The notes: a model not told the origin generated them from the sequence alone. A stretch of 64,000 bases of DNA from Rhizobium sp. 007 (GCF_015353075.1 NZ_CP064187.1:2108001-2172000), one strand, 5' to 3'. Positions 31,096-40,256 are shown, numbered from the stretch's first letter. Program-made: numbers and translations.

Positions 31096-31342
31096 GCATC
31101 ATATCAGCAGCTTCCGGTCATGCCTTTATGTAGCCATCGCCGTTAACGGGCCAATCGCCCAATTTAACGCACGGTTAAAATGTGTGAATAAAATTCCATC
31201 GTGATTTGGCAATTAATTCCAATTGCTTAGCCGATCAGAACGTGGCTCATCCGCAGTCCGCCGCTGCGCTGCAGCATAGATTCCGCTTTCCACGCGACAC
31301 AATTCAGACATATTATGTGCCGGTTAACGCGAGGAGGCAGAC
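31096..31342. other. Leader region of the microprotein gene
   Basis: About 250 bases without a gene. It is A/T-rich for this genome in the middle and contains three TTAAC-type words (about 31143, 31164, 31173) and GGTTAACG at 31322, upstream of the 25-residue frame. These may be promoter or regulator sites. No RNA gene was recognised. Confidence 0.4.
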
Positions 31343-31420
31343 ATGGGTATCACACGATCCTTGAATGTCCTGTTGGTCAGTGCAGCGTTCGCGTTCGTCT
31401 TGTCCATGCTCTTCATTTGA
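31343..31420 (+). CDS. 25-residue membrane microprotein
   Basis: The frame starts with ATG at 31343 behind a strong GAGGAGG ribosome site with 6-base spacing and ends at TGA 31418-31420. The product opens MGITRSLNVLLVSAAF and continues as one hydrophobic helix to the C-terminus, with a short charged N-tail containing a single arginine: a single-span inner-membrane microprotein. A strong terminator lies 62 bases after the stop. No function can be assigned. The ribosome site, helix and terminator make it a likely real gene despite its size. Confidence 0.65.
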   Translation: MGITRSLNVLLVSAAFAFVLSMLFI

Positions 31421-31482
31421 GCGGTCGGCGAACCCTATGACTGGAATACCTAGCTCCTGACAAGCTAACAGTTCAGCCAATT

Positions 31483-31518
31483 AAAAAGCGCATGTCACCG
31501 CCAGACATGCGCTTTTTT
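31483..31518. terminator. Bidirectional terminator between the microprotein gene and metF
   Basis: A perfect 14-bp stem AAAAAGCGCATGTC / GACATGCGCTTTTT with T runs on both strands. It can end the plus-strand microprotein transcript and the minus-strand metF transcript. Confidence 0.9.
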
Positions 31519-31542
31519 ATTCGATGCCGATTGCCGCCGCTC

Positions 31543-32445
31543 TCAGGCAGCGGCGCCCGCTGCCCTCTTTGCGCCCTCGCGCCTGAGGCCGAGATTGGTG
31601 AGCACGGCTGATACCAACGGCGAGCGGTTCATCGTATAGAGATGAAACTCGTCCAGCCCGCGGCGGACAAGATCCTCGATCTGCTCGACGGCGACATCGA
31701 CGGCAACCTTCGCCCGCTCCTCCACCTTGTCGTCGAGACCGGCAAAGCGCTCGTCGAGAAAGGCCGGGATCACCGTGCCGCATGCGCTGGCAAATCGCTT
31801 CAGCTGCGTCAGGTTCTGGATCGGCATGATGCCGGGAACGATCGGGATTTTGACGCCTGCGGCCCGCACCTTCTCCAGGTAGCGCTCGAAATTGTCGTTG
31901 TCGAAGAAGAATTGCGTCAACGCGCGGTCCGCGCCGTTGTCGGCCTTTCGCTTCAGCATGTCGATATCGGCCGCCACGTCCCGGCTCTCCGGATGTTTCT
32001 CCGGATAGGCGGACACCGAAATCTCGAAATCGCCGATCTCGCGAAGGCCGGCCACGAGTTCGGCCGCATTGGCGTAGCCGCCCGGATGAGGCTGGTAAGG
32101 CACCCCTGCCCCGCCCGGCGCATCGCCGCGCAACGCCACGAAGTGCTTCACGCCAGCCTTGCGGAAATGGTCGATCACCTGGTGCGTTTCTTCCTTCGTG
32201 GCGCCCACGCAGGTGAGATGCGACGCAGTCGCAAGCGGCGTTTCGTTGAGGAACCGCGTCACGGCCGTCATCGTCGGTGCCTTCGTGGTACCGCCAGCGC
32301 CATAGGTCACCGAGACGAAATCCGGATCCCAGTCCTGCAGCTCGGCCACGGTCTTCCAGAGCTGACCTTCCATCTCCTCCGACTTCGGCGGGAAAAATTC
32401 GAAGGAAATGCCGATATTGCGGCGGTCTCCGGTGTTCAATGCCAT
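31543..32445 (-). CDS. metF: Methylenetetrahydrofolate reductase
   Basis: FAD enzyme that reduces 5,10-methylene-THF to 5-methyl-THF for methionine synthesis; 300 residues. The start ATG at 32443-32445 has GGGGAGGT and follows the regulator stop by 1 base. ISFEFFPPK (family opening), FVSVTYGAGGTT, HLTCVGATKEE, FVALRGD and FFFDNDNFERYLEKV with PGIMPIQNLTQL are MetF motifs. It is translationally linked to the ArsR-methyltransferase gene, so its expression should follow the methionine/SAM state. Confidence 0.96.
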   Translation of the reverse strand: MALNTGDRRNIGISFEFFPPKSEEMEGQLWKTVAELQDWDPDFVSVTYGAGGTTKAPTMTAVTRFLNETPLATASHLTCVGATKEETHQVIDHFRKAGVKHFVALRGDAPGGAGVPYQPHPGGYANAAELVAGLREIGDFEISVSAYPEKHPESRDVAADIDMLKRKADNGADRALTQFFFDNDNFERYLEKVRAAGVKIPIVPGIMPIQNLTQLKRFASACGTVIPAFLDERFAGLDDKVEERAKVAVDVAVEQIEDLVRRGLDEFHLYTMNRSPLVSAVLTNLGLRREGAKRAAGAAA

Positions 32446-32446
32446 A

Positions 32447-33463
32447 TCATACCTCCCCGGCCAATACTGTTTCGGCGCCTTCGGATGCAATGAGGCGCCT
32501 CGGATCGCGCGCAAGCCAGATCGTGACCGTAAGCCCCTTCTCGCCCGGCTGACCCGGATGAAGATCGACGGTCTGCTCCACATCGAGCCCCGTCTTGCGC
32601 AGCCAGTCGGTCATCGACTGATGCGAGAAACCAAGGCGGACATGCGCGTGCTCGTCGCGAAGATATTCGAGCCCATGCGGCGCAAGGTCGATGACCATGA
32701 GACGCCCACCGGGTGCCAGCATCCGCGCCGCCTCGGCGATCGCGATTTCCGGCTGATCGAAGAAGTGCAAAACCTGATGAATGGTGACGAGATCGAAATC
32801 CTGTCCCTCGAACGGCAGGTTCAGGATGTCGGCATGCCGCACCGAAGCCTTGGTGATGCCCGCCCTGTCGAGATTGGCGCGGGCGACGCTCAGCATGTCA
32901 CGGCTGGCATCGACGCCGATCGCCCGGCGATAGAGCCCGGAAAGCAGCTCCAGCATGCGGCCGGTCCCCGTGCCGAGATCGAGCAGCGAATAGACCGGCT
33001 GGTTACCGAGCAGCTTGATGACCGCGGCATCCACCTCTTCGTCGGCGGCGTGGAGGCGCCGAAGCTCGTCCCATTCGGCGGCGTTGCGGCTGAAATAGGC
33101 CTGCGCCCGCTCTGCCCGCTGACGCTTCACGGCTAAAAGCCGCTCGCCATCGCGCAGGATCACCGGGTCGTTCTGGGACGCGTGTGTTAGCAGCACGCGC
33201 ACCAGCGCCGCCGCCTTGCCGTCCTGCCTCAGCCGGAAATAGGCCCAGGCACCCTCCTGATAGCGATCGATGAGGTCGGCCTCACCGAGCAGCTTCAGAT
33301 GCCGCGAAATGCGAGGCTGAGACTGTCCGAGAATTTCCGTAAGATCGGTCACCGTCAGGTCGCCGGCGGCAAGAAGCGCGAGAAGCCGCAGGCGCGTCGG
33401 CTCACCGGCCGCCTTCAAGACGTCCACCAGCGCATCCAATCCAAGCCTCACAGCTTCAGCCAT
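32447..33463 (-). CDS. ArsR-family regulator fused to a SAM methyltransferase domain (methionine regulon candidate)
   Basis: 338 residues from the ATG at 33461-33463; a TTG 12 bases upstream lacks support. The N-terminal winged helix (about 8-85) has GEPTRLRLLALLAAGDLTV and QSQPRISRHLKLLGEADLI. The metal-binding cysteines of arsenic/zinc sensors are absent. The C-terminal class I methyltransferase domain (about 150-310) has YSLLDLGTGTGRMLELL and the block FDLVTIHQVLHFFDQP. A regulator binding SAM or SAH through the methyltransferase fold would fit the gene order with metF. SahR/SamR-type ArsR regulators of methionine genes are known in proteobacteria; the identity is proposed from memory. An adjacent palindrome is the likely operator. 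Confidence 0.85.
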   Translation of the reverse strand: MAEAVRLGLDALVDVLKAAGEPTRLRLLALLAAGDLTVTDLTEILGQSQPRISRHLKLLGEADLIDRYQEGAWAYFRLRQDGKAAALVRVLLTHASQNDPVILRDGERLLAVKRQRAERAQAYFSRNAAEWDELRRLHAADEEVDAAVIKLLGNQPVYSLLDLGTGTGRMLELLSGLYRRAIGVDASRDMLSVARANLDRAGITKASVRHADILNLPFEGQDFDLVTIHQVLHFFDQPEIAIAEAARMLAPGGRLMVIDLAPHGLEYLRDEHAHVRLGFSHQSMTDWLRKTGLDVEQTVDLHPGQPGEKGLTVTIWLARDPRRLIASEGAETVLAGEV

Positions 33464-33482
33464 ATCCCGACCCAATCAACAT

Positions 33483-33498
33483 ATAAAGATATCTTTAT
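33483..33498. promoter_or_regulatory. Perfect palindrome, likely operator of the ArsR-methyltransferase/metF unit
   Basis: ATAAAGATATCTTTAT is a perfect 16-bp palindrome whose near edge is 19 bases before the regulator ATG, where it would overlap the promoter. Its symmetry suits a dimeric winged-helix protein. Autoregulation of the regulator and metF is inferred. Confidence 0.75.
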
Positions 33499-33576
33499 GT
33501 GATTTGAGAAGGCCTGGCAAGCAGGAATCCGCTCTGTTCACGAAATTCACTGCTCTGAAAGCGACCGGCAAAAATA

Positions 33577-33602
33577 CAAAAACCCCGGCGCTTGCCGGGG
33601 CT
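33577..33602 (-). terminator. Rho-independent terminator of ettA
   Basis: On the minus strand CCCCGGC / GCCGGGG with an AAGC loop is followed by TTTTTG, 27 bases beyond the ettA stop. Confidence 0.85.
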
Positions 33603-33628
33603 TCCGATCCAAGAGACGGCGCTGACGA

Positions 33629-35278
33629 TCAGCGCGTCAGGCGCTTGTAGGTCACCCGCTTCGGATTGACCGAATCCACGCCGAGGCGGCGCATCTTGTC
33701 CTGCTCGTAATCTTCGAAGTTGCCTTCGAACCATTCGACATGGCTGTCGCCTTCGAAGGCGAGGATATGCGTTGCAAGCCGGTCGAGGAACATGCGGTCG
33801 TGGCTGATGATAACGGCGCAGCCAGCGAAGTTTTCGAGCGCGTCCTCGAGCGCGGCCAGCGTTTCCGTATCGAGATCGTTGGTCGGTTCGTCGAGGAGGA
33901 TGACGTTGCCGCCGGCCTTCAGCATCTTGGCAAGATGGACGCGGTTGCGCTGGCCGCCGGAAAGCGTGCCGACCTTCTGCTGCTGGTCGCCGCCCTTGAA
34001 GTTGAAAGCGCCGCAATAGGCGCGCGAATTCACTTCGTGCTTGCCGAGCTTGATGATGTCGTTGCCGGCGGAGATCTCTTCCCAAACGGTCTTGTTGCCG
34101 TTGAGCGCATCACGGCTCTGGTCGACATAGCCGAGATCGACGGTATCGCCGATGCGGATTTCGCCGCTGTCGGGCTTTTCCTGGCCGGTGATCATGCGAA
34201 AGAGCGTCGTCTTGCCGGCACCGTTCGGGCCGATGACGCCGACGATGCCGCCCGGCGGCAGCTTGAAGCTCAGGTTCTCGATCAGGACGGTATCGCCATA
34301 TCCCTTGGTGAGGTTCTCGGCCTCGATGACGACCTGGCCGAGACGCTCACCGACCGGGATGACGATCTGGGAGTCGCCGGGACGGCGGTCGGCAGCTGCC
34401 GCCACCAGTTCGTCATAAGCGCGGATACGCGCCTTCGACTTTGCCTGACGCGCTTTCGGGCTGGAGGCAATCCATTCCTGCTCACGAGACAGAGCCTTCT
34501 GGCGGGAGGCTTCTTCGCGGCCCTCCTGCTGCATGCGCTTCGCTTTCGCTTGCAGATAAGCCGAATAATTGCCCTCATAGGGAATGCCGCGGCCGCGGTC
34601 GAGCTCGAGGATCCAGCCGGTGACATTGTCCAGGAAGTAGCGGTCGTGGGTGATCATTAGCACGGAACCCGGATATTCGCGCAGGTGCTTTTCGAGCCAG
34701 GCGATCGTCTCGGCGTCGAGGTGGTTCGTCGGTTCATCGAGGAGCAGCAGGTCCGGCTGGGCAAGCAGCAGGCGGCAGAGCGCCACGCGGCGCTTTTCGC
34801 CGCCCGAAAGATTGTCGACCGAAGCATCGCCCGGCGGGCAGCGCAGCGCGTCCATCGCCATCTCGACCTGGTTTTCCAGGTCCCAGAGGTTCTGGCTGTC
34901 GATGATGTCCTGGAGCTTCGCACCCTCTTCCGCCGTCTCGTCGGAATAGTTCATCATCAGCTCGTTGTAGCGGTCGAGGATCGCCTTCTTGGAGGCCACA
35001 CCTTCCATGACGTTTTCGAGCACCGTCTTCGACGCATCGAGCTGCGGCTCCTGCGCCAGGAAGCCGAGCGTTGCGCCCTCGGCGAGCCAGGCTTCGCCGG
35101 TATATTCCTTGTCGAGGCCGGCCATGATGCGCAGGACGGTGGACTTACCGGCGCCGTTCGGGCCGAGGATACCGATCTTGGCGTCGGGGTAGAAGGAAAG
35201 GTGGATGTTCTCCAGCACCTTCTTGTTGCCATAGGCCTTGTTGAGGCCGGCCATATGATAGATGAACTGACGTGCCAT
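33629..35278 (-). CDS. ettA: Energy-dependent translational throttle protein (ABC-F)
   Basis: Soluble tandem ABC ATPase of 549 residues that binds the ribosomal E site and gates the first elongation cycle according to ATP/ADP. The first ABC domain has GPNGAGKST (about 39-47) and [16 protein letters not shown]. An Arm-like insertion and the charged linker (about 240-300, rich in Arg/Lys/Gln) lie between domains. The second domain has GPNGAGKTT and [15 protein letters not shown]. The length and the linker are those of EttA rather than Uup. Strong conservation and its own terminator indicate a housekeeping single gene. Confidence 0.94.
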   Translation of the reverse strand: MARQFIYHMAGLNKAYGNKKVLENIHLSFYPDAKIGILGPNGAGKSTVLRIMAGLDKEYTGEAWLAEGATLGFLAQEPQLDASKTVLENVMEGVASKKAILDRYNELMMNYSDETAEEGAKLQDIIDSQNLWDLENQVEMAMDALRCPPGDASVDNLSGGEKRRVALCRLLLAQPDLLLLDEPTNHLDAETIAWLEKHLREYPGSVLMITHDRYFLDNVTGWILELDRGRGIPYEGNYSAYLQAKAKRMQQEGREEASRQKALSREQEWIASSPKARQAKSKARIRAYDELVAAAADRRPGDSQIVIPVGERLGQVVIEAENLTKGYGDTVLIENLSFKLPPGGIVGVIGPNGAGKTTLFRMITGQEKPDSGEIRIGDTVDLGYVDQSRDALNGNKTVWEEISAGNDIIKLGKHEVNSRAYCGAFNFKGGDQQQKVGTLSGGQRNRVHLAKMLKAGGNVILLDEPTNDLDTETLAALEDALENFAGCAVIISHDRMFLDRLATHILAFEGDSHVEWFEGNFEDYEQDKMRRLGVDSVNPKRVTYKRLTR

Positions 35279-35328
35279 TATGCGCTGCTCCGGGCGGAAA
35301 CTTGAAAACCGTGGCCGCTATGTAGGCG

Positions 35329-35363
35329 AAAGCCGGCTTTCGGGCAACGCCGAAACCGGCTTT
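35329..35363 (-). terminator. Long hairpin after the CmoM-like gene
   Basis: A near-perfect inverted repeat of 14-15 bases per arm (AAAGCCGGCTTTCGG with CCGAAACCGGCTTT, one bulged base) lies in the gap between the CmoM-like gene (3' end at 35419) and ettA. Only a few T residues follow, so termination or RNA stabilisation is possible. Confidence 0.55.
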
Positions 35364-35418
35364 CTCTACGGCAATCGATTTGGTTCCGTTCGAAAAGCAA
35401 GGGATTTGCCTGATCTCG

Positions 35419-36183
35419 TCAGGCTTTCCGCCCAGTCGCATGAAATAGCCGAGCCATCGCACGGTATGGGTCACGAAGCGAAGCAGCGCGCTCAAGCGCG
35501 ATGAGCTCGGCGGCGAGCGCGCCGTCAAAGGTCTGCTCGTCAAGATGATCGGAAAACACGCGGACCCCTCGCCATTGGCAGTCGGCAAAGCCACAGGCCC
35601 CCATTTGCTGAACAACCGCCGAAGGATCGTCACCGCGCGTTCTAATTCCAAGGTTGCCGATGCTGGCTGCCGCGCCGGTTTCGATCAGTTCCCTTGCCGT
35701 CGCGTAGTCTCCACGCAGCGCTTGCCGGAAACCGCCAGAGAGTGCGTTTTTCGTCAAGATGCTAAGCAGCCCGCCGCGTTTCACATGGCTTGCCAATTTT
35801 CGGATGGCAGCGGCACTGTCGTCCAAGTACATCAGTACGCCATGGCAGCAAACTGCATCGAAGAGATGTTCTGATGCGAAATCGGTGATGTCGCGCAGCG
35901 CAAACTCAAGCCGGCTGCGCACTTGCTCCGGCAGCTCTGCCTTGCGCAGATTTGCCCGGCGCAGCATTTCAGGCGAAGCGTCAATGCCGAGAACTCTAAA
36001 ACCGGCTTCGGATAGACGCGCGGATATCTCGCCATCGCCGCACCCCATATCCAGAACCGTTCCGCCGGCAGACGTGAGGCCGGCCACGACTTCGAACACC
36101 AGCTCGTGACGTATTTTGCCGCGTATCCCAGCCGAGTATCTCTGGTAGGCGTCCCCCACGCTTCCGAAGTCATCCAGCCGCAT
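35419..36183 (-). CDS. SAM-dependent methyltransferase, CmoM-like
   Basis: 254 residues from the ATG at 36181-36183, which has a GGGAG ribosome site. The motif TVLDMGCGDGEISARL (about 43-58) is followed by VLGIDASPEML and CCHGVLMYLDD. The C-terminal part, with WRGVRVFSDHL, ALAAELIALERAASLRDPYRAMARLFHATGRKA-type layout, parallels E. coli CmoM (tRNA carboxymethoxyuridine methyltransferase), which ends in a similar GVRVF...LLELE...PY...LGR..H.TARK pattern. The tRNA role is therefore plausible but unproven; other small-molecule methyltransferases share the fold. Confidence 0.75.
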   Translation of the reverse strand: MRLDDFGSVGDAYQRYSAGIRGKIRHELVFEVVAGLTSAGGTVLDMGCGDGEISARLSEAGFRVLGIDASPEMLRRANLRKAELPEQVRSRLEFALRDITDFASEHLFDAVCCHGVLMYLDDSAAAIRKLASHVKRGGLLSILTKNALSGGFRQALRGDYATARELIETGAAASIGNLGIRTRGDDPSAVVQQMGACGFADCQWRGVRVFSDHLDEQTFDGALAAELIALERAASLRDPYRAMARLFHATGRKA

Positions 36184-36238
36184 CGTTCTCCCACCCCGCT
36201 TCGAGCCGTGCTCCAGTCCCGAACCTCGCGACAAACTC

Positions 36239-36979
36239 TCAGAACCCCGCAGCGTCGACAACACCTTCGTCGCAGCCGAAGGAGGTGCGGCCGGCGTTTT
36301 GCATGAGTTTTGCAAGCCCCGCACCGGCGCCGGCGGCCGAGCCCGCATCCTCCGACAGCCCGATCGTCAGCTCGCTGATCACGCGGACGCCGCCCGCGCG
36401 CCGGCAGCTCATCTTCACACGCTCGCCAGCGCCCGCCCCGAAGCTCTTGTCGAAAGCCGTCTTGATCTGATCGGCCTTGACGGTCTTGCCGACATTCGCG
36501 GCAAAGAGGTCGCGCACCGCCGAGCCGTTGAGGTCATCCATCAGGCGGATCGCCACGCCGAAATAATCGTCGGCGCTCATCTTCGTGCAGGTGCCGTGCT
36601 TCGTCCATTCATGACGTTCGAGGCCCGATTGCGTTCCGGGCATGGCCTTTGCAAGGGCTGACGCATTCTCAACCGTCAGCTTGACCTCCGGCAGCTTTTG
36701 CCAATCGCCTTCTTTGTCGACTGCCTGCAAGTCCTTCGATACACCGCAATAGTTCTGCCGCAGCGGCCACAGGCCGTGCAGCGAGAAATTCGTCGCGTCG
36801 AAGCGCTCCTTCGTCTGGCTGCTGCATTCCGGCTTCCTTTGGTTTGTCTGGCAGAATGCCGGCTGCCAACTTGCGGCAAGGATGAAGCGCGTTCCCCCTT
36901 CGCCTTCCTGGGCAACCGCAAAGCCAGCCAAAACCATTGACAGAACAAACGCCATCCAGCGCAGAAACACCCTGCTCAT
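36239..36979 (-). CDS. Secreted ribonuclease of the T2 family
   Basis: 246 residues from the ATG at 36977-36979 (GGGGAGTGG site). A signal peptide ends near residue 23 (AGFAVA). Active-site motif CAS I is FSLHGLWP with H68; CAS II is HEWTKHGTC with H123, E124, K127 and H128. All catalytic residues are present. It hydrolyses single-stranded RNA to 2',3'-cyclic phosphates in the periplasm or outside the cell, probably for nucleotide or phosphate scavenging. Family members are about this size (E. coli RNase I, 268). Confidence 0.93.
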   Translation of the reverse strand: MSRVFLRWMAFVLSMVLAGFAVAQEGEGGTRFILAASWQPAFCQTNQRKPECSSQTKERFDATNFSLHGLWPLRQNYCGVSKDLQAVDKEGDWQKLPEVKLTVENASALAKAMPGTQSGLERHEWTKHGTCTKMSADDYFGVAIRLMDDLNGSAVRDLFAANVGKTVKADQIKTAFDKSFGAGAGERVKMSCRRAGGVRVISELTIGLSEDAGSAAGAGAGLAKLMQNAGRTSFGCDEGVVDAAGF

Positions 36980-37128
36980 CGCCACTCCCCGCAGACAGAA
37001 CAATTCAGGAACAAGTAAGCACGAAGCCCAAAACCCTGCAACCCTCACTCGCAGGAAATTCCACTGCAAACATGCGCCGGGATGTTGCATTTGGCTCGCG
37101 ATCTGCTCTGTTGCAGCGGGAGGATGGA

Positions 37129-38058
37129 ATGTTTTCGCAGACACAATGGCTTAAGACGCCCGAGGCGACGCTCGCCTTTCATCATGAGGCAGCCAGCGGT
37201 GGCCCGCGCGGCATCGTGCTGATCTCCCACGGACTTGCTGAACATTCGAAGCGCTACGCAGGCTTTGCCAAGGCGATGGCCGGGCGCGACTATCATGTCT
37301 ATGCGCACGACCACCGGGGCCACGGCGAGACGGTGGCCGACGGCGCGCCGATCGGCCAGTTCGCCCGCCGCAACGGCGTGCAGCAGGTTCTTGCCGACAT
37401 GGTCGCCATGCGGGACTATGCGGCAGGGTTCCATCCAAACCTTCCCGTGATCCTCTTCGGCCACTCCATGGGCGGGCTGATCGCGCTCAACGCTGCAGTA
37501 ACCTATCCGGAAAAATTCGGTGCCCTCGCCGTGTGGAATTCGAACTTCGCTGTCGGTCTGACAGGCCGGGCCGCGCAAGCCATCCTGCTTGCCGAGAAAG
37601 CCCTGAAAGGTTCCGACGTTCCGAGCGGCCTGCTGCCGAAGCTCACCTTCGACACCTGGGGCAAATCCATCCCCGGCCACCGGACGGAATTTGACTGGCT
37701 CTCCCGCGATCCGGCCGAAGTCGACAAATATATCGCCGATCCGCTCTGCGGCTTCGATGCTTCCGTTTCGCTCTGGCTCGACATATTCGAACTCACCTTT
37801 CGCGCGCCGCAGAAGCGGCATCTCGACAGGCTGCGAAGGAACCTGCCAATCCACCTCGTCGGCGGCGGAAGGGATCCAGCGACCGATTTCGGAAAAGCGG
37901 TGATGTGGCTGTCAAACCATTTGAAACGGCACGGTTTCTCCCGTATCACGGCCGAAATATATCAGGAGAAGCGGCACGAGACGCTGAACGAGATCGGCGC
38001 CGAAGCGGCGATTTCGGCCTTTGCCGATTGGTGCGATGAAGCAACCGCAAGATCCTGA
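37129..38058 (+). CDS. Alpha/beta hydrolase, monoglyceride-lipase-like
   Basis: 309 residues from the ATG at 37129, preceded by GGGAGG; an upstream open frame overlaps the RNase T2 promoter and gene. The fold opens with GIVLISHGLAEHSKRY (oxyanion loop HG), VYAHDHRGHGET, and the nucleophile serine in LFGHSMGGLIAL at about residue 112. A C-terminal histidine is in KRHETLNE. These motifs match lysophospholipase/monoglyceride lipases (Hydrolase_4). No signal peptide, so cytoplasmic lipid turnover is likely. It diverges from the RNase gene. Confidence 0.87.
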   Translation: MFSQTQWLKTPEATLAFHHEAASGGPRGIVLISHGLAEHSKRYAGFAKAMAGRDYHVYAHDHRGHGETVADGAPIGQFARRNGVQQVLADMVAMRDYAAGFHPNLPVILFGHSMGGLIALNAAVTYPEKFGALAVWNSNFAVGLTGRAAQAILLAEKALKGSDVPSGLLPKLTFDTWGKSIPGHRTEFDWLSRDPAEVDKYIADPLCGFDASVSLWLDIFELTFRAPQKRHLDRLRRNLPIHLVGGGRDPATDFGKAVMWLSNHLKRHGFSRITAEIYQEKRHETLNEIGAEAAISAFADWCDEATARS

Positions 38059-38072
38059 CCAGCGGACCGGAA

Positions 38073-39023
38073 ATGAACAGCGCAATAACGAAGAATAGCT
38101 CCTCCGAAGTCAGCATGGGCCTGATGCTCATGTTTATTTCGGTGCTCGTATCGCCTCTGATCGATATTTTCTCCAAGCTTGCCATCACGACGATTCCGTC
38201 TGCGGAGATCACCGCAGCACGTTTTGCCATACAGGCTCTCTGCATGCTTCCGATCGTGATCTGGCGCAAAAAACTGACGGATTCGTCATGGAGGCAGAGC
38301 CTCTTCCACGCGATCCGCGGCGCCATCATTACCATTTCGATGATCTCGTTCGTCACCACGCTGAAATACATGGCGGTCGCAGATGCGATCGCGATCTTCT
38401 TCGTCGAACCCATCATCCTCACCATTCTGAGCAGCCTATTTCTCGGCGAGACGATCGGCTGGCGGCGCTACACAGCCTGCGGCGTCGGTTTCTTCGGCGC
38501 GATACTGGTCATTCAGCCGAGCTTCCAGGAAGTCGGCTACGTGGCGCTGTTGCCGGTCGTCAGCGCAGTCTGCATCGCCATCTCCGCAATGATGAACAGG
38601 GCGCTGGCGCAGCGCGAGGACCCGTGGGTGATGCAGTTTCACATGGGCTTGTGGGGTCTGCTCTTTTGCGGTGTCCTGCTTTTCTTCGCCCGTGGAAGCG
38701 GCTCGGATGTGTTCGAACCGGTAATGCCAACCATGATAGGCCTCGTCTGGCTCCTCGGCGTCGGCGTAACGGCCGCGATCGCCAGCATCCTCGGCGTCTA
38801 TGCCTACCGCTCCGCACCCGCCTCCACTTTGGCGCCGCTGCAATATTTCGAGATCGTCTCGGCCACGATCTTCGCATGGCTGGTTTTCGGCGATTTTCCC
38901 GACGCCATCAAATGGCTGGGCATTCTCATCATCATCGCATCCGGACTTTACATCATCTGGCGCGAGCGCCGCTTTGCATCCAAACCCGTATCCGATACAT
39001 CTGAGGCAACGCGGGCACCATGA
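38073..39023 (+). CDS. EamA/DMT-family permease
   Basis: 316 residues with ten predicted membrane helices arranged as two EamA repeats. The N-terminal repeat has AEITAARFAIQALCMLPI and the paired motif VADAIAIFFVEPIILTILS; the second has APASTLAPLQYFEIVSATIF and FGDFPDAIKWLGILIIIAS. DMT exporters move metabolites such as amino acids, purines or SAM. The substrate is unknown. It begins 15 bases after the hydrolase stop and ends 19 bases before the CoA-transferase start, so it probably belongs to one transcript with them. Confidence 0.88.
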   Translation: MNSAITKNSSSEVSMGLMLMFISVLVSPLIDIFSKLAITTIPSAEITAARFAIQALCMLPIVIWRKKLTDSSWRQSLFHAIRGAIITISMISFVTTLKYMAVADAIAIFFVEPIILTILSSLFLGETIGWRRYTACGVGFFGAILVIQPSFQEVGYVALLPVVSAVCIAISAMMNRALAQREDPWVMQFHMGLWGLLFCGVLLFFARGSGSDVFEPVMPTMIGLVWLLGVGVTAAIASILGVYAYRSAPASTLAPLQYFEIVSATIFAWLVFGDFPDAIKWLGILIIIASGLYIIWRERRFASKPVSDTSEATRAP

Positions 39024-39041
39024 TCCGTTCTTGGGAGGAAC

Positions 39042-40256
39042 ATGACGGACAGTCGTAAGAAACCGCCGCTTGCCGGCATCAGGGTGATCGAGCTCGCCCG
39101 CGTCCTGGCAGGCCCCTGGGCCGGGCAGATGTTGGCCGATCTCGGCGCAGACGTCATCAAGGTCGAAAATCCGGACGGCGGCGACGATACGCGGCAATGG
39201 GGGCCTCCCTTCGTCGAGGGCGGCGACGGCGAAAACCTTTCAGCTGCCTATTATCACTCCGCCAATCGCAACAAGCGCTCTGTCACGGCCGATTTGAAGA
39301 CCGAGGAAGGCCAGTCGCTGGTGCGACGGCTCGCGGCAACGGCCGATGTCCTGATCGAGAATTTCAAGCTCGGCGGCCTCGTCAAGTACGGCCTCGACTA
39401 TGAGAGCCTGCGCAAGATCAATCCGAAGCTCGTCTACTGCTCCATCACCGGCTTCGGCCAGTCTGGCCCCTATGCCAGCCTCGCGGGCTATGATTACATC
39501 GTCCAGGGCATGTCCGGCTTCATGTCGATCACCGGCGAGCCGGATCGCCAGCCGATGAAAGCAGGCGTCGCCATCGCCGATATCTTCACCGGCATCTATG
39601 CCGTGGCGGCGATCGAGGCAGCCCTCATCCATGCGCTGAAAACCGGTGAAGGCCAGCTTGTCGATATGGCGCTGCTCGACGTGCAATCCGCCGTGCTCGC
39701 CAATCAAAACATGAACTATCTGGTCTCCGGCCGCGCGCCGGCGCGGCTCGGAAATGCCCATCCGAATATCTCTCCTTATGAGGTCGTGCCGAGCGCGGAC
39801 GGTTACCTGATCCTTGCCGTCGGCAATGACAACCAGTTCCGGCGTCTCTGCGTGATCCTCGGCCTCGATGGCATCGCCGGCGACGAGCGCTTTTCGACCA
39901 ACAAGGCCCGCGTCGTCAACCGCGACGAGGTGCGCCGCCTGATCTCGACCGAGACGTTGAAATGGCAAAAAGCCGACTTGCTGAAAGCCTGCGAAGAAAA
40001 TGCCGTGCCAGCCGGCGCGATCAACACGATCGAGGAGATGTTCGCCGATCCGCAGATAAAGGCGCGCGGACTGCGCATCGATCTGCCGGATGCGGCAGGA
40101 AACGTGATCCCCGGCGTGAGGACGCCGGTTGTGCTCTCCGAAACGCCCCTGCGTTACGAGAGGCCGGGCCCTCGGCTGGGCGAGCATCAGGAAGAGGTTC
40201 TGGCTGAGCTCGAGGCATTGGAGCGCGCCGAACGGGAGGGGAAATCCGCACTATGA
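39042..40256 (+). CDS. CaiB/BaiF-family (type III) CoA-transferase
   Basis: 404 residues. The opening GIRVIELARVLAGPWAGQMLADLGADVIKVE and the block NRNKRSVTADLKTEEGQSL are type III CoA-transferase signatures. The catalytic aspartate lies in AIADIFTGIYA (about residue 184). Family members move CoA between organic acids, forming a glutamyl/aspartyl-CoA mixed anhydride. The donor and acceptor are unknown. The gene is coupled to the following TPP enzyme by a 4-base overlap, which strongly suggests the two act on the same carbon chain. Confidence 0.88.
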   Translation: MTDSRKKPPLAGIRVIELARVLAGPWAGQMLADLGADVIKVENPDGGDDTRQWGPPFVEGGDGENLSAAYYHSANRNKRSVTADLKTEEGQSLVRRLAATADVLIENFKLGGLVKYGLDYESLRKINPKLVYCSITGFGQSGPYASLAGYDYIVQGMSGFMSITGEPDRQPMKAGVAIADIFTGIYAVAAIEAALIHALKTGEGQLVDMALLDVQSAVLANQNMNYLVSGRAPARLGNAHPNISPYEVVPSADGYLILAVGNDNQFRRLCVILGLDGIAGDERFSTNKARVVNRDEVRRLISTETLKWQKADLLKACEENAVPAGAINTIEEMFADPQIKARGLRIDLPDAAGNVIPGVRTPVVLSETPLRYERPGPRLGEHQEEVLAELEALERAEREGKSAL

